Positions 36,301 through 44,126 are shown, counted from the stretch's first letter. The stretch: DNA of 64,000 nt from Bacilliculturomica massiliensis (GCF_900605495.1 NZ_LR027603.1:372001-436000), one strand, 5' to 3'. A program made the numbers and translations. The notes: generated by a model not told the origin, from the sequence alone.

Positions 36301-36687
36301 GGCTACTCTTATCCGGCTGACCCCGGGGAGCTGCTGGACTTTGAAGATGCGGCGGCGATCAGCGACTGGGCGGAGATCGATATTGCTCTGGCTGTTCGGG
36401 AAGGGCTGATCCGGTCAGGCGGACTTCTGGATCCGGAACGGCCGGTGACCAGAGCGGAAGCCGCGGATCTGCTGTATAAATTATTTATGCTGCTGTACGA
36501 AACACAGCCGATTCAGCTGGTGGCGGAAGGGCAAGAGGTCTTGACAGGCAGCGGAATTACCGATACGAAGACGGCAGTTGTGCCGGACGGTATGGTCTGG
36601 GCAGGAGCCGCCGGTTTGACGGTTATAGCCGCCGCGGCTATCGTGGTCCTTGTCAGGAGGAAAAAGAAGAAGGCAGAGCGCAAATAG
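33340..36687 (+). CDS. Zinc-ribbon / TPR / vWA / SLH membrane protein
   Basis: A 1115-residue mosaic protein. In order: a zinc ribbon (CKKCG...CLQCG), a charged linker, a membrane helix (about 90-112), TPRs (about 125-190), a beta-rich region, a von Willebrand A domain with an intact MIDAS (DVSGSMS near 389, later GGSTAFYDAV and TDGGDN), a long unassigned region, SLH modules (about 885-1060; GYEDQTFRGG) and a second C-terminal membrane helix with a basic tail. vWA proteins are common adhesive partners of Tad pili. SLH modules flanked by membrane anchors on both sides are unusual. Its TPR resembles those of the two following lipoproteins. Confidence 0.82.
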   Translation: MKCKKCGAELQEGFAFCLQCGEKIDDMSAAAEKEEKREAVGSAEADRDGSEDKRPEGEQTPKGMQSPEEVQRPEKSQKPADYKKRKRRNLLILALAALVLLCASAGAYFWFAVDPPRRFREQMDLGNRFLQENQYEEAVVAFEKAIRLDPKAPEPEIMLAEAYIGLENGDRALEALQNAEVKLEFVEADEQNRLRELMRGSAVKLVLILPRSTEFLDSLLGASMTIEDVVTNAYPNVSLIVNCRDFAEEPSRSMFVVREDGERKQIADAAPGEDGTVVLSYKTEPGDSGQERNIELEYKGKQTVAGAERSYFTPELQEAEIRLEQVDVSDYPTVRLYYQVTDPETKAPVEGLSKNDFTLSELSGGKQLTKEIKNVMQLENTSGLNVEIVADVSGSMSGDKMTTLKRVTGEFSASLQYGAGDRLELMAFDDSIYQICSFTSDIDLIQQCIDGMTTGGSTAFYDAVIAASNRVMLQSGARCLIAFTDGGDNASHVSVQEATKYAKDYSLPLFIIGIGGGIDEDTLKQMAEQTGGFYRHASDVKDLDKIYEKIYTERKKLYMVEYETDAAQQQADERSVVLNLEVPGRYEGAASNTYVPRTAEAGESNIEVINLQETLAAQAEAVEDSKSNIVLDFAVIKGFTETQEFMDYLESALASIGSGAVNDAGKSDIATYIEYAISQSSRGTLEAKSNKVVLSAENTESIFAETERVRAAFEELLADYHIFLNKELKTRARADVLELDLNKPVIIVMEETLPGSMGNTDELLLLIGDNRRTVRITGSGALKLLERAGMLVQLDYLDEGVQVSFADEKGHAIEQAQADIAVSLPAENAIATVFVTREGYSDNWGGQYDEANQSIEFYTSYSGDYKVLENEMEISDIGDLDRSVQQAVRFMLSKGYFGMEEDRFRPSDDLIRYEFTEVLVRMFFALEHGLETGFIDVPSDSAYYNFVASAEQDQIVSGYEDQTFRGGNTITREEMIALCARTLSEKKGYSYPADPGELLDFEDAAAISDWAEIDIALAVREGLIRSGGLLDPERPVTRAEAADLLYKLFMLLYETQPIQLVAEGQEVLTGSGITDTKTAVVPDGMVWAGAAGLTVIAAAAIVVLVRRKKKKAERK

Positions 36688-36724
36688 CCCGGGCCGGAAG
36701 GATATCCTCAATACGGAGGGAAAA

Positions 36725-37537
36725 ATGAAGAGAAGAATCGTCTTAACTATTATTTCAATCGTTCTTGTCTGCTTCGGTGCAGCCTGCAGCTCTGGACAAA
36801 GTCTGGAGGAGTTGTTGGAGCTTGGACAAAGGTATCTGCTGGAGGAAAATTACGAAGAAGCGGTCGTGGCCTTTGAAAAAGCCATAGCTTTGGATGAAAA
36901 ATGCGTGGAAGCGTATGTGGGCGCGGCCGACGCTTATGTAGGACTGGACAAGACTGACGAAGCGATACGTGTATTGGAAGCCGGGTATGAAAATACGCAG
37001 GATGAAGGTCTACTTGAAAAATTGAATGGGCTGAGACGTGCCGGTGAAGATGACTATATCGTTCAATGGCAGGATCGGGGATTTGAGAGCATGATCCGAA
37101 AACGACTGGGCAAGGAGACCGGAGACATTTTGAGGAGCGAGCTTGATGAGATCTATAGTATAACGATACTTGGAGCGACCCATTGTTTTATCAATGAGGA
37201 GGATTATTTGACTCCGGAAGGTGAGTCGATATGGAGTTTCAATTACACAGTTGGGCAGGACACTTTGCTTGCATATTACGGTTTGGGAGATGATGATGAC
37301 GGCTATAAAGAAAAAGGGAATGTCTATAGCATAGCGGATATTGTTCATTTTAGAAATCTGAATTCGCTTACTGTGCTGGCAAATCATGTTTCAGATCTTA
37401 CGCCCCTGCGGGACTCTGATGTAACTGTTGTGAATTTCTTCGGAAATGAGATATCGGATTTTTCAGTAATAAGTGAAAAAGGGATCGAGGTTGACAGTGG
37501 CTTTCTGGACGGACAATTTGCTGAGATCAGTGAATAG
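36725..37537 (+). CDS. TPR lipoprotein with LRR-like tail
   Basis: A 270-residue predicted lipoprotein: hydrophobic signal then a lipobox ending FGAAC at about residue 19. TPRs follow (LLEENYEEAVVAFEKAI), then a region with short leucine-rich-repeat-like phrases near the end (LTVLANHVSDLTPL). The DNA for the TPR core (36833-36876) is identical over 44 nt to that in the next gene, indicating recent duplication or gene conversion. The protein is likely anchored outside the membrane next to the vWA-SLH protein. Confidence 0.78.
   Translation: MKRRIVLTIISIVLVCFGAACSSGQSLEELLELGQRYLLEENYEEAVVAFEKAIALDEKCVEAYVGAADAYVGLDKTDEAIRVLEAGYENTQDEGLLEKLNGLRRAGEDDYIVQWQDRGFESMIRKRLGKETGDILRSELDEIYSITILGATHCFINEEDYLTPEGESIWSFNYTVGQDTLLAYYGLGDDDDGYKEKGNVYSIADIVHFRNLNSLTVLANHVSDLTPLRDSDVTVVNFFGNEISDFSVISEKGIEVDSGFLDGQFAEISE
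36833..36876 (+). repeat. 44-nt exact duplication, copy 1 (TPR core)
   Basis: Identical to 37691-37734. It encodes YLLEENYEEAVVAF in both lipoprotein genes, with synonymous sites also conserved. Confidence 0.9.
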
Positions 37538-37549
37538 GGAAAAGGTGTG

Positions 37550-38377
37550 ATGAAAAAAACGAAACATACGAAACAAATGAAGCTGATCTGCCTGTGTATG
37601 TCCCTTTGCCTTGTGATACTGCCGCTTTTCTCAGGGTGTTCTAAGAAGCAGACAGCGACTTTGGAAGAGCTGCTGACTTTGGGAGAACAGTATCTGCTGG
37701 AGGAAAATTACGAAGAAGCGGTCGTGGCCTTTGAGAAAGCGATAAAACTGGATGAACGTTGTGTCGCCGCATACATTGGAGCTGCGGATGCATACGCGGG
37801 ATTGGGATTAACGGAAAAGGCCGCCGAGATTTTGGAAAAAGGGTTTGAGAAGACGGGAAGCGAAGAAATCAGTTTGAGACTTTCCCAAATGACAGATTCA
37901 GAATCCGATGACAATGCAAACGCGGGGACATCCGACAAGGGGGATGAACGCCGCAAGGTTTATACAGACTGTGAGATCGTGGCGTCAGGCGGCGTTGTCC
38001 CGGTGGAATTGAAGGCATTCTATTATTCTGATTATCCGCCTGCGGAAGACAATGAATACTGGACCTACTATTTGGAAGGCCTGTGGCCGGAAGGAAAGGT
38101 GGCTTACTGCTTTGAAGACTATGCTGTGAAGTGGGCGGATGATCCAGAGGCTGACCTGTCATGGCTGGGAGAGGTCAGGGATATTAATACAATTTCAAGT
38201 GAGCCGTATACGATCGAAGAGCTGATCGAAGGGGGGAGAATTTCGGAAGGCCCTCACATTTCCGCATTAGGCACCTGTGCGGGTTCTGAATATCCAGTCA
38301 CTGTGATTATCGGCGTGGATCAGGCAGGAAAAGTTGTCTCTATTTTGTATGTTCGCGTGGGTGACGAAATTGGATGA
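37550..38377 (+). CDS. TPR lipoprotein, paralogue
   Basis: A 275-residue predicted lipoprotein with lipobox FSGC near residue 28 and the same TPR core as its upstream neighbour. After the TPR (to about residue 105) the two diverge; this one ends in an FMN-binding- or uptake-unrelated region that I cannot assign. The start is ATG 37550, with AAAGG upstream. It is the last gene of the pilus-signalling locus. Confidence 0.75.
   Translation: MKKTKHTKQMKLICLCMSLCLVILPLFSGCSKKQTATLEELLTLGEQYLLEENYEEAVVAFEKAIKLDERCVAAYIGAADAYAGLGLTEKAAEILEKGFEKTGSEEISLRLSQMTDSESDDNANAGTSDKGDERRKVYTDCEIVASGGVVPVELKAFYYSDYPPAEDNEYWTYYLEGLWPEGKVAYCFEDYAVKWADDPEADLSWLGEVRDINTISSEPYTIEELIEGGRISEGPHISALGTCAGSEYPVTVIIGVDQAGKVVSILYVRVGDEIG
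37691..37734 (+). repeat. 44-nt exact duplication, copy 2 (TPR core)
   Basis: Identical to 36833-36876, in the second TPR lipoprotein gene. Confidence 0.9.
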
Positions 38378-38401
38378 CGGCCTGAATAAATGAAGAGCCT
38401 A

Positions 38402-38661
38402 CCCCCAGCGGGAGAGCTCGTGATATCCATACGATACGTTCAGGTCAGCTCCTACGGTGGCATTGCTCCCTGCGCTGTCCCATTTTACACAGCGGCTAAA
38501 GCCGCGTAAAATGGGCAACAAAGTTCTGGGGGAAAAATTTGTCACCAAAACCGTGAGTGCTCTTGTAAATTTAAGGTAAGAAAGTATAAGAGGACGACCA
38601 CAGGAAATTGGCCTTATAGGGCAGGATCAAAACCATCGGTTCAACCGGTGGTTTTGATTTT
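38402..38661 (+). mobile_element. Structured non-coding remnant, possibly of an IS200/IS605-type element
   Basis: No open frame. CCCCCAG (38402-38408) and CTGGGGG (38526-38532) enclose a stronger hairpin CCCATTTTAC...GTAAAATGGG (38479-38488, 38506-38515) with inner stem GCGGC-TAAA-GCCGC. Downstream, a 16-bp stem with ATCAAAACC and GGTTTTGAT arms (38626-38658) is followed by T residues. Strong subterminal hairpins and non-coding right-end RNA are typical of IS200/IS605 elements, but no tnpA or tnpB remains, so this is only a possibility. It could instead be a structured RNA or the locus terminator. Confidence 0.35.
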
Positions 38662-38761
38662 ATGTAAGAGCAGAGTTGTTTTCTCACTGTTAAAGTTCCG
38701 GAAACGGCAATAATATTGAGAAATGAATGGGATGACGATGGATTTGTTGCCGATAATGTGA

Positions 38762-38785
38762 TATACTATTTAATACATTAGTATA
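38762..38785 (+). promoter_or_regulatory. Inverted repeat upstream of the fic gene
   Basis: TATACTA (38762-38768) and TAGTATA (38779-38785) form a perfect inverted repeat with a 10-bp spacer. TATACT could serve as a -10 element. It may be an operator, perhaps for the N-terminal HTH domain of the Fic protein itself. Confidence 0.4.
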
Positions 38786-38817
38786 GATATAGATTAAAAA
38801 ATAACGGAGGGAATCAG

Positions 38818-39708
38818 ATGCGATATCGCTCAGTTACTGAAACAGCAAAACAGTGGAACGTGTCGGAGCGCAGCGTCCGTAATTATTGTGCCCACGGGCG
38901 TGTGAACGGTGCATTTCTTACCGGAAAGACCTGGAATATTCCAGAGAATGCTGAAAAACCAGAACGCGTCAATAAGAAAAAAGAACGCCCCATTACTTTG
39001 CTGGATATCCTGCAGGAGGAGAAGTCGGGCAAATATGCCGGAGGCATTTATCATAAAACCCAGATCGATCTAACATATAATTCAAACCATATCGAGGGCA
39101 GCCGACTGACTCACGATCAGACCAGATATATTTTTGAAACAAATACCATTGGTGTGGAAAACGAAGTTCTGAACGTAGATGATGTAATTGAAACAGCAAA
39201 TCATTTCCACTGTATTGATATGATTATAGACGATGCAAAAGCGATGCTGACGGAAAAGTTCATTAAAGAGCTTCATTTGATTTTAAAGAATGGTACCAGC
39301 GACTCCAGAAAAGATTGGTTTGCGGTAGGTGGTTACAAGAAATTGCCCAATGAAGTTGGTGGCATGGATACCCCACCTCCGGAAGATGTTGCCGATAAGA
39401 TGAAAATGCTGCTGAAAGAATACAACGCAAAGGAAGAAAAAACTTTAGAAGATATTCTGGACTTCCATGCGAAGTTTGAGCGGATTCATCCATTTCAGGA
39501 CGGCAATGGTCGTGTGGGCAGATTGATCATGTTTAAAGAGTGTCTAAAATACAACATTGTTCCATTTATTATTGAGGATAATTTGAAACTGTTCTATTAC
39601 AGAGGGTTAAAAGAATGGGACGATGAAAAAGGCTATTTGACAGATACTTGCCTCACCGCACAGGATAAGTATAAAGGATATTTGGATTATTTTAGGATTT
39701 CTTATTAA
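38818..39708 (+). CDS. Fic-family protein with N-terminal HTH
   Basis: A 296-residue protein. Residues 1-45 look like a MerR/excisionase-type helix-turn-helix (VTETAKQWNVSERSVRNYC). The Fic core holds the active motif HPFQDGNGR near residues 223-231, with the catalytic His. An inhibitory helix motif of the S-xxx-E-G type is seen upstream near SNHIEGS (about residue 88), so it is a class II (N-terminally inhibited) Fic enzyme. It likely transfers AMP from ATP to a target protein. CGGAGGGA precedes ATG. No antitoxin gene is adjacent. Confidence 0.9.
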   Translation: MRYRSVTETAKQWNVSERSVRNYCAHGRVNGAFLTGKTWNIPENAEKPERVNKKKERPITLLDILQEEKSGKYAGGIYHKTQIDLTYNSNHIEGSRLTHDQTRYIFETNTIGVENEVLNVDDVIETANHFHCIDMIIDDAKAMLTEKFIKELHLILKNGTSDSRKDWFAVGGYKKLPNEVGGMDTPPPEDVADKMKMLLKEYNAKEEKTLEDILDFHAKFERIHPFQDGNGRVGRLIMFKECLKYNIVPFIIEDNLKLFYYRGLKEWDDEKGYLTDTCLTAQDKYKGYLDYFRISY

Positions 39709-40445
39709 GGGAGTCATCCCAAGGTGTTATTTTGACATTTTCGTAGATCAGAAGCAGAATTGTGGGAATCAGCAGACTTGCTTCGTGCAGGATCGAAATT
39801 GAACTTCCGATCATTACTGTATGCCGGTACCTGGTTTGATCGTTCCGAAATGTCAGAGCGGCCATCGCAGCATTGATGGGATGGATGCAGAGGTCAAAAA
39901 TGATCAAAAAAAGCGTCTCGGCGAGGCGCTTTTTTAATTCATGGGAGATATGTGAACAGCGTTCCATCGCCCTGTCTTTCTGAAAGACCGGCTGAACCGC
40001 CGAGGACCGTCACCAGCCCGATGCGTCAATGTATCAGGCGAAGGCGGCAGGGAAGGACCGGGGCGCCGTCGATCACGAACCGGTCCTTCCCCAACCGGCG
40101 GAATAATCCTGTCTTGCTGTTTGTCCCAGGCATATTGGTGGTATGAGTACTCCATTAAGAAGATTTTAGCGTTAAAAATTAACACTTCGTGGAATTCCGG
40201 GGAGGTGCGTCCCATTGCCGCGATGGAATGGCCGACCGGCCGACCGATCAGAGAAAATTTCTGGAAACGTGCGATTTCATGCAACAAAATCACGCATACA
40301 AACGTCTATTCTGCATAAGTAAATAATGATGCGCAGGATTCGGTAAGGCGCTGCTGCGCCGCGCCGAGGGGGACCAGACAGCCAGTGCGGCGGTTTGCCG
40401 GCGCAGCTTGCGGGCAGTGCGTTCAGGGGAAGGTGGAACAGTGAT
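39709..40445 (-). pseudogene. Decayed stretch with fragments of minus-strand genes
   Basis: About 730 bp without an intact gene. Reading the minus strand from 40293, a fragment ILLHEIARFQKF...FLMEYSYHQYA resembles an M56/BlaR1-type peptidase with HEIAR where HExxH is expected. In another frame near 40030-39945, GLVTVLGGSAGLSERQGDGT followed by LFTYLP and a stop looks like the tail of a histidine-kinase ATPase domain, with a stop just before it. A further open frame (39967-39692) has a faint likeness to the end of a P-type ATPase. All are weak; none is a complete gene. Confidence 0.35.
39905..39936. terminator. Bidirectional terminator in the decayed stretch
   Basis: Six A, GCGTCTC-GGC-GAGGCGC, six T. 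It lies just beyond the stop of the kinase-like minus-strand fragment and about 200 bp after fic. Confidence 0.8.
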
Positions 40446-41732
40446 ATGAGAAGAAAAAAGGGGATTCGATTCGCGGCGGTGATGGCCGCGGTGCTCGTGG
40501 CGTTGACAGCGCTGCCGCAGGCGGCTTTTGCCGCGGTGCAGACCACACAGGAGATGCAGGCTGACGCCCTGAAATCCCTGGGGTTGTTTGAGGGAACGGC
40601 GGCGGGCTATCAGCTGCACAGGAAGCCCACGCGGATGGAGGCGGTCACGATGCTGATCCATTTGCTGGGGGAGGACAGCGCGGCCAAGGCGGGCGGCTGG
40701 AAGCATCCGTTTGCCGACGTGCCGGACTGGGCCCAGAATTACGCAGGTTACGCTTACAACAAGGGACTGTCATCCGGGGTGTCTGCAGCCGGATTCGGGA
40801 GCGACCGTGACTGCACGGAGGCGGAGTATCTGACCTTTGTGCTGCGGGCTCTGGGCTACGACGACCGCCGGGGAGATTTCGCGTGGGACAGTCCGTACGC
40901 GCTGGCCAAGCGCGTGGGTCTGATCAACACGGAGACGCCGCTGCGGCGGTTCAGCAGGGGCGACATGGTGTCGATCTCCTATAAAGCGCTGACGGCGCCG
41001 CTGTCGTCAGACACTTCCATTGCAGTGGTGGACAGTTTGGGATATAATTACGGTGTACTGAAAGATAAGCTGATCGAGAAGGGCGCTTTTACGGCTGCAC
41101 AGTATATTTCCGCGACCGAAGTCTACGCTCAGGGACCGAAAACGGTGAAGGCCGTTTACCTGACTTTCGACGACGGTCCGTCGGCGAAGGTAACGCCGCG
41201 CATTCTGGCCGCGCTGGAGGAGAACGGCGTGCCGGCCACGTTTTTCGTGCTGGGCAATATGACCGAGAAAAATCCGCAGCTGGTGCGGCAGGAATATGAG
41301 GAAGGCCACAAGGTGGCGACTCACGGGTATTCCCACGACTATAAGTACCTTTATGCATCTGCGGATAATCTGCTGTCCGACATAAAAAAAGGCAACGCCG
41401 CCATCGACATGGCGCTGGGATTTCCTTATGACAACAGAGTCTTCCGTTTTCCGGGAGGATCCTACGGCAGAAGCAAGGCATTTCCGGAAGCGGTGAAGAA
41501 CGCGGGATACACTTATTATGACTGGAACGCCAGCGGCGAGGACGCCACGAAAAAGAAGGGGTCCACGGCCAAGGAGATCGCAGCCAGCGCCGCGGCCACG
41601 TCAAAGGGGAAACAGGGCGATCTGATCGTGCTGTTCCACGACGCTGCCACAAAGAGCACCACGGCGGATGCACTGCCGGAGATCATCAAGTATTACCGGG
41701 ATCAGGGCTACGTGTTCCGGACGCTGGAGTAG
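40446..41732 (+). CDS. SLH-domain polysaccharide deacetylase
   Basis: A 428-residue exported protein. A signal peptide (residues 1-30, ending AFA) is followed by SLH modules (about 35-200) that would bind secondary wall polymers, then a NodB/CE4 domain (about 235-428). The CE4 motifs are visible: TFDDGPS near 239, HGYSH near 292, RFPGGSYGR near 335 and LFHD near 398. It probably de-N-acetylates peptidoglycan or another wall glycan, which often confers lysozyme resistance. ATG 40446 has AAGGTGG upstream. Confidence 0.92.
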   Translation: MRRKKGIRFAAVMAAVLVALTALPQAAFAAVQTTQEMQADALKSLGLFEGTAAGYQLHRKPTRMEAVTMLIHLLGEDSAAKAGGWKHPFADVPDWAQNYAGYAYNKGLSSGVSAAGFGSDRDCTEAEYLTFVLRALGYDDRRGDFAWDSPYALAKRVGLINTETPLRRFSRGDMVSISYKALTAPLSSDTSIAVVDSLGYNYGVLKDKLIEKGAFTAAQYISATEVYAQGPKTVKAVYLTFDDGPSAKVTPRILAALEENGVPATFFVLGNMTEKNPQLVRQEYEEGHKVATHGYSHDYKYLYASADNLLSDIKKGNAAIDMALGFPYDNRVFRFPGGSYGRSKAFPEAVKNAGYTYYDWNASGEDATKKKGSTAKEIAASAAATSKGKQGDLIVLFHDAATKSTTADALPEIIKYYRDQGYVFRTLE

Positions 41733-41984
41733 AAGTATTTCAGGTGCCTGGAAGCCGGGCTTCGCAGAGTATCAGATGCGCTGTTTCACCGCCGGAATGT
41801 TCATGGGGGCCACCGATAAGGGGGGCAGCATGTCGGCGGCAAAATGGAGACTGAGGGGCGGCAAAACAGCCGCTGCCGCCGGGACAGAGCGGCCGCAATG
41901 AGTACTGCAGCGGGGCGAGGACGGCTTAGAACGCGAAATCGCGCATAGGCAATAGATAACAGAAGACAGAGGAGAAAACAAAAG

Positions 41985-42338
41985 ATGAAGACAGTATTTA
42001 TCTGGTATCCGAAATGTACCACTTGTCAGAAGGCGAAAAAGTGGCTGGACGACAACGGCGTGGAGTATGAGGAACGTCATATCAAAGAAAATCCGCCCAC
42101 GCAGGCGGAGCTGACGGAATGGCACCGCAGAAGCGGACTGCCGCTGAAACGGTTTTTCAATACCAGCGGCCTTCTCTATAAATCCATGGAGCTGAAAGAT
42201 AAGCTGCCGCAGATGAGCGAGGAGGAACAGCTGGCGCTGTTGGCTACCGACGGAATGCTGGTGAAGCGTCCGCTGATCGTGAGCGAGGGTCTCGTCACCG
42301 CCGGCTTCAGGGAAAAAGATTGGGAAGCGCTGAAATAA
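41985..42338 (+). CDS. ArsC/Spx-family thioredoxin-fold protein
   Basis: A 117-residue protein of the arsenate reductase/Spx/MgsR family. The N-terminal motif CTTC (residues about 12-15) is of the CxxC kind found in Spx and MgsR, not the single catalytic Cys of plasmid ArsC. RPLIV near residue 93 matches the family. No arsenic-resistance genes are nearby, so a redox or regulatory role is more likely than arsenate reduction. GAGGAG precedes ATG 41985. Confidence 0.85.
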   Translation: MKTVFIWYPKCTTCQKAKKWLDDNGVEYEERHIKENPPTQAELTEWHRRSGLPLKRFFNTSGLLYKSMELKDKLPQMSEEEQLALLATDGMLVKRPLIVSEGLVTAGFREKDWEALK

Positions 42339-42368
42339 TCAGAGATCACGGTCAGACAGGAGGAAATA

Positions 42369-43181
42369 ATGAAACTCACGGTTCTGCTGGACAACAATAC
42401 CTACATCGACGAATATTATCTGGGAGAGCCGGGAGTCTCCTATTTGATCGAAGACGGAGATACGAAAATCCTCATGGATACGGGTTATTCCGGCGTGTTT
42501 CTGGACAACGCGGAAAAGCTGAAGGTGGATCTCTCGGATCTGGACGTGCTGGTGCTGTCCCACGGGCACAACGATCACACCGGCGGACTGAGCCGTTTTT
42601 TTGAGAGCGGAGACCGCAGCAGAGTAACGCTGGTGGCCCATCCTAAGGCCCTCGACCGGAAGTTCAGCGACGGGGAGGAGATCGGCAGCTTCCTGAGACG
42701 CACGGAAATTGCGGGAAAGTGCAGGCTGCTGCAGTCGCAGACGCCGCTGAAGCTGTCTGAGAGGGTGACCTGGCTGGGGGAGATTCCTCGAACGGTAGAA
42801 TTTGAGGAACCCTACGCTATCGGTGAGACGGAGAGCGCCGGCGTGCGCAGACCGGATTACGTGATGGACGACAGCGCGCTGATCTACAATGGAGAAAAAG
42901 GTCTTTATGTGATTACGGGATGTTCGCACAGCGGCGTCTGCAATATTTTGGAGTACGCCATGAAGGTCAGCGGCGCCAAGCGGGTCCAGGGGCTGATCGG
43001 AGGGTTTCATCTGTTCAACGATCATTCTCCCAGAACGGCGGGGACTGTGTCGTATATCCAGAAGCTGAACATTCCCGAGCTCTATCCCTGCCATTGCACT
43101 TCTTTTGCAGTGAGGGCGTCCATCCACAGGGCGCTGCCTGTCAAAGAAGTGGGCGTGGGACTGACGCTGGTATGGGAATAG
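42369..43181 (+). CDS. MBL-fold metallo-hydrolase
   Basis: A 270-residue beta-lactamase-fold hydrolase with the metal motif HGHNDHTGG near residues 65-73, GCSHSG near 185 and a C-terminal His region (YPCHCTS). The layout matches the group annotated as 7,8-dihydropterin-6-methyl-4-(beta-D-ribofuranosyl)aminobenzene phosphate synthase-like; substrates in bacteria are mostly unknown. It starts 30 nt after the ArsC/Spx-like gene with AGGAGG upstream, so the two are likely co-transcribed. Confidence 0.87.
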   Translation: MKLTVLLDNNTYIDEYYLGEPGVSYLIEDGDTKILMDTGYSGVFLDNAEKLKVDLSDLDVLVLSHGHNDHTGGLSRFFESGDRSRVTLVAHPKALDRKFSDGEEIGSFLRRTEIAGKCRLLQSQTPLKLSERVTWLGEIPRTVEFEEPYAIGETESAGVRRPDYVMDDSALIYNGEKGLYVITGCSHSGVCNILEYAMKVSGAKRVQGLIGGFHLFNDHSPRTAGTVSYIQKLNIPELYPCHCTSFAVRASIHRALPVKEVGVGLTLVWE

Positions 43182-43262
43182 AAGGATCCCCTGGGCTGGA
43201 AACGTTCTTCCGGTGGAACCGGCGGATCTCCCGAAAAATAATGTGGTAAAGGAGCTTGAAAT

Positions 43263-44126
43263 ATGGATAGTGAAGCACAGCAGCAGGCTGCGGACGCCAT
43301 CGCAAAAGATCTGGAGAAAGCCCAAGCGAATCTGATGTCTCAGTCCGCTGTGGAATTGTTGATCCGCATCGGGTTTACGGCGCTGATCGTCGTGGTCGGA
43401 TACGTTATCATGAAAGTGGCGCTCCGCCTGCTGAAAAAAACGCTGGAGCACAGCAAGATGGACGCGGTGCTGCACGCCTTTTTCCTGAACAGCGCCCGGG
43501 TCGTTATGTGGATCACGATCCTTCTGACCGCGCTGAATTATATGGGCATCCCGCCCACAGCGTTTCTGACGGTGGTGGGAGCCGCGGGAGTGGCCGTGGC
43601 GCTGGCGCTGAAAGACAGCCTGGGGAATTTTGCGGGAGGCATTCTCATCATTATAACGAAGCCTTTTTCCAAAGGCGATTTTATCGAGGATCTGGAGATC
43701 TCCGGAAAAGTGCAGCAGATCGATCTGCTGTATACGACGCTGACTACTTTTGACAATAAGATCATCACGGTACCCAACGGAAAGCTGGCAAATTCTACGA
43801 TCGTGAATTATACCAGAGCGGACCGCCGGCGGGTGGATTGTCAGTTTACCATAGGATACGAGGCGGAGATCGCCCACGCCAAGGATATTTTGCTGGCCAT
43901 CGCCGAATCGGACGACCGGATCTTCAGGGAGCCGGAGCCGGTGGTTGGCGTGGCGGAGCTGGGCTCCAGTTCTGTGGTGATGGATTTCAAGGTCTGGTGC
44001 AGCACGGACGATTACTGGGATGTGCTCTATTTTATACAGGAACAGGTAAAGCTGGCCTTTGACGAGGCGGGGATCAACATTCCATATCCGCAGATGGATG
44101 TGCACATCAGACGTACAAAAAAGTGA
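43263..44126 (+). CDS. mscS: Small-conductance mechanosensitive channel (MscS type)
   Basis: A 287-residue membrane channel. Three hydrophobic segments lie within residues 30-125. The pore helix region holds the Gly/Ala-rich VGAAGVAVALALKDSLGNFAGG. The beta domain (FSKGDFIEDLEISGKVQ) and the C-terminal cage domain follow. It opens under membrane tension to release solutes during hypo-osmotic shock. GGAG precedes ATG 43263. Confidence 0.92.
   Translation: MDSEAQQQAADAIAKDLEKAQANLMSQSAVELLIRIGFTALIVVVGYVIMKVALRLLKKTLEHSKMDAVLHAFFLNSARVVMWITILLTALNYMGIPPTAFLTVVGAAGVAVALALKDSLGNFAGGILIIITKPFSKGDFIEDLEISGKVQQIDLLYTTLTTFDNKIITVPNGKLANSTIVNYTRADRRRVDCQFTIGYEAEIAHAKDILLAIAESDDRIFREPEPVVGVAELGSSSVVMDFKVWCSTDDYWDVLYFIQEQVKLAFDEAGINIPYPQMDVHIRRTKK

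Noticed and set aside
38818-39708. Fic protein as part of a toxin-antitoxin pair
   Set aside because: The inhibitory motif lies in the same protein and no separate antitoxin gene adjoins it.
39692-39967. A 91-codon minus-strand frame as a real small protein
   Set aside because: It runs through a terminator, lacks a ribosome binding site and its likeness to a P-type ATPase end is faint; it is treated as part of the decayed region.
41733-41984. Possible small gene between the deacetylase and ArsC/Spx-like genes
   Set aside because: Open frames there have no ribosome binding site and repetitive, low-complexity translation.
42339-44105. A 588-codon minus-strand frame across the MBL and mscS genes
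   Set aside because: It spans two well-supported genes on the other strand and has no family features or ribosome binding site.
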